A program made the position numbers and the translations under genes. Positions 56,857-60,708 of a stretch of 60,708 nt of DNA are shown in pieces. This DNA comes from Brachionus koreanus (lineage: Eukaryota; Rotifera; Eurotatoria; Ploima; Brachionidae): positions 885,617 through 946,324 of the forward strand of contig PJRA01000519.1 of assembly GCA_016987375.1 (NCBI GenBank). Direction: 5' to 3'. The notes under the pieces were generated by a model. It was given only the letters and a program-made list of their open reading frames with translations, was not told the origin of the DNA and made no database searches. The first letter of the stretch is position 1. Every line of letters begins with the position of its first letter.

Positions 56857-58842
56857 ACTGAAAAAAATTTGGCAACTTATATTTAAATTCAAATTTTGTG
56901 AACTGGACAAACTAAATCAAATATTGTACCACTTGTGCAAATCGTATTTGGGTATGATAGTTAAAATTTGAAAGATTCAACTATTTAAAATAATGGATGC
57001 CATATTTCTAATTTTGAATGTTTAAAATTTTTCTTTTAATCAAGCTTACAATTTATGCAGTCATTTTAAATGTATTGTTAGAGAAAAAAGGAATAATTGC
57101 ATAAAATGATTTCGTTTCTTAACTAGTCTAGTAGTTTATATTTGAAACAGACGAAAAGGTCGCCATATCTATATACCACTGCTTCTACTAAGAAGACTAT
57201 TGAGCTAAAATAAATCAAATATTTGCAATCAATTCTTAATTGATTTAATTGATAAGTTTTGAATTTATTTAAAAAAAAAATTGGATAAAAATCTACTACT
57301 TGTTTATATACTAAACTTTTTGTTTTTAAATCATTCGAATTTATTTTATAAAGTGTCTTTAATTTTATTAATACTAGAAAAATTTTAATTAGTTTTCTTC
57401 ATTTTTTGTGATAAAAATCTTAATGCCTTTCAAACTAGCAATCAACACTTAAACTTTGAAATAGACAAATAAATATTGCAGCTTGAGTATTGATTGATTT
57501 TTGATATATCTGCAATCTAGCATAATGGGATAATTGTTATAATCCAACTAGTTGATGAAATCGACTAGTAATCATACTCCTTAAACATCATTGGAAAAAT
57601 ATAAAAATTTAAGTTATATAACCAAGAATATAGATTACTAAGTTCTTATCATTTTGATATAGATAAACATATGAAAGAAATTTTTTATTCTAACTGCATA
57701 TAGTGAAGGTTATCTTTCAGAAATAGAATAAATGGGCCGAAGTATCATATATAGTTTGATTGCCACACAAAATTCTTATTTTTAACTTAAACTAAAAAAA
57801 AAGCTTTTAAAGTCTTTTACTTTTACTTTTACTTTAACTTTTACTTTTTAACTAATGAGTGTACAGCTAGTTGAATAAAATTGTATAAAATAATATAGCT
57901 CAGACAGCTTGATTAAATTTCTATGATAAAATTAAGCTGCTTAGCAAAATTGAAATAATAAATAACAAAACACTAATTATAAAATAAAATGAATGTAAAT
58001 ATATACATTGGAAAACAAAGGGTAGAAAGATTTATTATCAAACCTTGAAATCTAACAACCTAACTAATAAAGCTTCTTTTTCTTAAATTTTGAAAAATTA
58101 GTTTTTTTTTGCATTTTAATTAAATCAACTTGAATAAAATTCATTTGGCTAAGAGACTGGTCTTTAAATAAATAATTTGAAAACAGACCCGAGGCTATTT
58201 TATTTTTCAATTTGAAATATCTTAAAAAATAAAACCCTAAATAATTTTAAAGCGTGCTACCTGCGTCATTTCTTCTTCTTTGAGTGCTGTTCTCGGTCAA
58301 AGCAAAGCTGGCTTTGCCGTAACCAAAACTGACTAAATTGGAAAAACAAATATTTGCCAACAATATATAATTTCTTGGTTGAGTTTTATGCTTGATTTAA
58401 TTGATAAAATTTGCAAATAGAGAACGCCAAATGAAGCACATAGGAAGGAGCTCACAAGTAGTAATACAATACAATTATGAAATAGTTTATCAAAATGCAT
58501 AGAAAAATTTTCAAATTATAATAACTTATAAAATTAAAATGTTAGCTAGTTGAATTCTAAAATCAATCTATAAATTATGAAAAGTAAATTTTTAGTTTTC
58601 TATGAAATCAAATAGATATTTGTGCAACATAATTGGATTTAAAAATAAGGGGAAAAATAATAAAATGGCCAAGCTTGCCCAGCTATTGCTCGGAATTTTC
58701 CGAACTGTATACTAAAAATTTTGAAAACAAATGTTACCCTAAATATTGAATATATGTTGTCTTAATAATAGCTTAATAAATCCAGAGTAAATATTTTATT
58801 TAAATATTTGGTTTTCGACAACGATAAGCCCTTGTCTATTAG
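56857..58842. other. Gene-poor AT-rich DNA with a TTTTAC microsatellite
   Basis: No gene was recognised. It includes the hexamer repeat at 57813-57850 and a small perfect inverted repeat GCAAAGC-TG-GCTTTGC near 58300-58320. Confidence 0.4.
57813..57850 (+). repeat. TTTTAC hexanucleotide repeat
   Basis: About six imperfect tandem units of CTTTTA. Confidence 0.75.
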
Positions 58843-59043
58843 ATGATGAGTGAATTGAGGAAATTAGATTTTTGTTGGACTCATGACAAATTCAAGCTTA
58901 AAATTTATAGGTCAAAGCCTCAGTTCAAAGTCACCCAGAGTTGGAAAATGCCGATTTCTTTGTCCAATTGGACATGCAATTTCACACTTGAAAAATTTTC
59001 TCTTTTGAATAATGCCGACCATGAACTATTGATTGCAAGGTGA
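58843..59043 (+). CDS. Unassigned exon-like ORF, 66 codons
   Basis: An open plus-strand frame with protein-like composition (MMSELRKLDFCWTHDKFKLK, then SLSNWTCNFTLEKFSLLNNA). It is preceded by GTCTATTAG, an acceptor-like site, and ends GCAAG|GTGATAG, donor-like, just before its stop. It could be an internal exon of a gene whose other exons I cannot find, a tiny gene or a relic. I recognise no family. Confidence 0.3.
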   Translation: MMSELRKLDFCWTHDKFKLKIYRSKPQFKVTQSWKMPISLSNWTCNFTLEKFSLLNNADHELLIAR

Positions 59044-59592
59044 TAGAAAAAAATTTTCAACAAACCTAGCTAGCCTTAGGTTTGAAAACAAAACAAAAAA
59101 ACAAAAAAGAGAATAACTGAAAATAAAATTAACAAAATTTAACCCCGTTTAGAAATAAAAATATATACTAAAATGCCAAAAGACAAAAAAATTGCTCATT
59201 TTAAATTTAACATGCTAGAAAAAACAAAACTTATTTTATCTTTTTAATTAAATTTTTAATCTAAATATATCTAGTGACCTATTCGTAGCCACTAGACCTC
59301 TATATTTATATCTAATTTTGTTCTATCAAAAATTAATCTCACCCTTTTGATCTCTTTTTTTTTATTTACAAAAACACGTTTTAGTACGGCTTAAACATGG
59401 TTTTCATTAGGTATTAGGTTTTAAAAAATTGAAAACTTTTATAAAAATATATGTAAACATGTCCAAATTTTTCTTTTCAAATTAGGAAACAATATTTTAT
59501 TAAATTGGAAATATTGTTAAGTTAATATTGCAACTTAATTTCAAATAAAATAAATATTTGAATAAAAGCAAGTTTTGATTGAGTTAGATAGA
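59044..59592. other. AT-rich spacer, nothing recognised
   Basis: Lies between the exon-like ORF and the microprotein candidate. No element was identified. Confidence 0.4.
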
Positions 59593-59688
59593 ATGGATCG
59601 TCCAAACGCAGCAGCTATCACTTCTCTGGTAGTGTTGGGTTCCGTTTTGATGGGGGTTTACATAAATACAATTAAACGCCGCCACTGA
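59593..59688 (+). CDS. Candidate 31-aa membrane microprotein
   Basis: An ATG in good context (AGAATGG) opens a 31-codon frame. The N-terminus is polar (MDRPNAAAI), followed by one hydrophobic span (TSLVVLGSVLMGVYI) and a basic end (NTIKRRH). This is the layout of small single-pass mitochondrial or ER membrane proteins. Local GC is well above the flanks. A caution: the same DNA carries an imperfect inverted repeat (TAGTGTTGGGTTCCG at 59631 and CGGTATCCAGCACTA at about 59689), which could itself be the conserved feature. Length is too short for homology by eye. Confidence 0.35.
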   Translation: MDRPNAAAITSLVVLGSVLMGVYINTIKRRH

Positions 59689-60708
59689 CGGTATCCAGCA
59701 CTATATTCAAGCATAGTATAAAAACGATTAACACTTTTTTTAATTTAATTTTTTTCTAAAATAAATATTTGAATAAAAAATTATGTTAAGAAAAAAAAAT
59801 TTTGTCTAAACCCAATTTTTAAAGTTTGATAGAAACACTTATTTTTGTGTTTTGAAACAAATATTTGAAAATAGAACTAATTTAGAAAAAAAAAATGAAA
59901 ATATTCATAAAGTTCCAATTTAACTTTTTTTCTTTAAATAAAAAATGCTGTCTTTTTGGCTTCGAAAAAAATTTCAATTATTCTAATTTTTTTTTGAAAT
60001 AATTAAAAGATGTTTATGCTGAGCAAAAAGCATGTTTAAATCCTCAATTAATTGAAAAACCCAATCTAGTCAAACCAATGGTCTAGAACTGAAATCCAAC
60101 ACTTGAATTAAATCCTAACTTATTTTTGAAAAAGCTAAATGCAAACATTACTGTTTAAATCTAGACAAACTTGACAATTAAGCTCAATTTTTCATATCAT
60201 AGTAGGAAAAAAAAACATTGCCCTTAAATATAATATTCAAATTTTTGAAAGTTAATTGTTAATAATTTGACCCCAAGACAGCTATTTATCCGTACATGTT
60301 AAAGAGTGTATTTGCCTGATGAAGGAAAACTGCATTATCATAATTTCTCCACCTGAAAATGGAAGTGTAAAATAAAAATCTAAAAAAAAATAGAATCAAA
60401 AATGAATTTATAGTAAAAATGTTCTGCTTTAATTCATGCTCTAGTAACTAGGTAATTACGAGCACAGTACGCTGGCTCGAAAAAAAAATCAATAAAAATT
60501 GAAATTAATCTTTATTTATATGGAAATCTCGTTGCCAATATCACACAGCTAGCTAATGCAAGCATGCACGAGCATTAAACTGTTCACTCTCTTTCTCTCT
60601 CTCTGTGATTCCATTATAGGCCGAATAGATAAAGCTTTAATGTCCTAGAAAAAACATTTTTGGATAAGTTAGCTCTTTTTTTTTTATATATTTTTCTTCT
60701 CTATTCTA
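59689..60708. other. Terminal AT-rich region
   Basis: No gene was recognised. A short inverted repeat (GCTC-T-AGTAA and TTA-C-GAGC, about 60438-60463) and a CT-rich run (about 60585-60605) are the only distinct features. The 3' end of the window is not a gene boundary. Confidence 0.4.

Noticed and set aside
60316..60345. Hammerhead ribozyme core (CTGATGA followed by GAAAA)
   Set aside because: No stem II lies between the two core words and no flanking stems pair; a chance match in AT-rich DNA.
1..60708. CRISPR array, bacterial operons or prophage
   Set aside because: Spliced genes, LINEs, SINE-like and piggyBac/hAT elements show the contig is eukaryotic nuclear DNA; no regularly spaced short repeats with unique spacers were seen.

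Overview
The window is an AT-rich (roughly three quarters A+T by eye) animal nuclear contig. It has spliceosomal introns, dense transposon debris and one short assembly gap. The metazoan assignment rests on a full-length, many-exon proteasome activator PA200 (PSME4), secreted trypsin-like S1A proteases with conserved intron phases, and a winged-helix protein resembling the N-terminal part of Egalitarian. A divergent intronless 7TM receptor and the style of the MULE and LINE relics make a small lophotrochozoan or gnathiferan, perhaps a monogonont rotifer, my best guess. That is inference; no marker gene settles it.

Layout. 0-3.1 kb: relics of a piggyBac and a Mutator-like (MULE) transposase, both on the minus strand and frameshifted. 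3.9-6.2 kb: an intact single-exon 784-aa 7TM receptor-like gene (minus). 6.3-13.2 kb: mostly AT-rich intergenic DNA with a possible small gene at 10.0 kb and a LINE 3' end at 11.6-12.1 kb. 13.2-29.1 kb: PSME4 (plus), reconstructed here as 12 exons, 5871 coding nt and 1956 aa, ending in the conserved HbYX tail. Its introns hold LINE tails, foldback elements and piggyBac MITEs. 29.1-32.4 kb: intergenic, with a transposon ORF fragment and a foldback relic. 32.5-44.0 kb: a cluster of trypsin-like proteases with two plus-strand genes, an orphan terminal exon between them and one minus-strand gene. All three genes end in a hydrophobic tail suggesting membrane or GPI anchoring. A GC-rich GGCCGGCC-studded hAT-like element and LINE fragments lie among them. 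44.0-48.9 kb: LINE reverse-transcriptase relic interrupted by a foldback element, then a 48-base N gap. 48.9-53.4 kb: a two-exon, 727-aa minus-strand gene with three Egal-type winged-helix repeats and a beta-barrel-like domain; its intron carries a piggyBac MITE and a tRNA-derived SINE. 53.4-60.7 kb: gene-poor, with a LINE tail, a foldback element with a perfect 8-bp target duplication, a microsatellite and two short unassigned ORFs.

How it fits together. There is no operon or obvious pathway unit. The host genes look independent: nuclear proteasome regulation, probable RNA binding, extracellular proteolysis and reception. The most coherent local stories are the protease family, which has shared and lost introns, an orphan exon and unusual cysteine losses, and a layered transposon history. 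In the latter, terminal motifs and target-site duplications link non-autonomous elements to probable families and show elements inserted inside older LINE copies.
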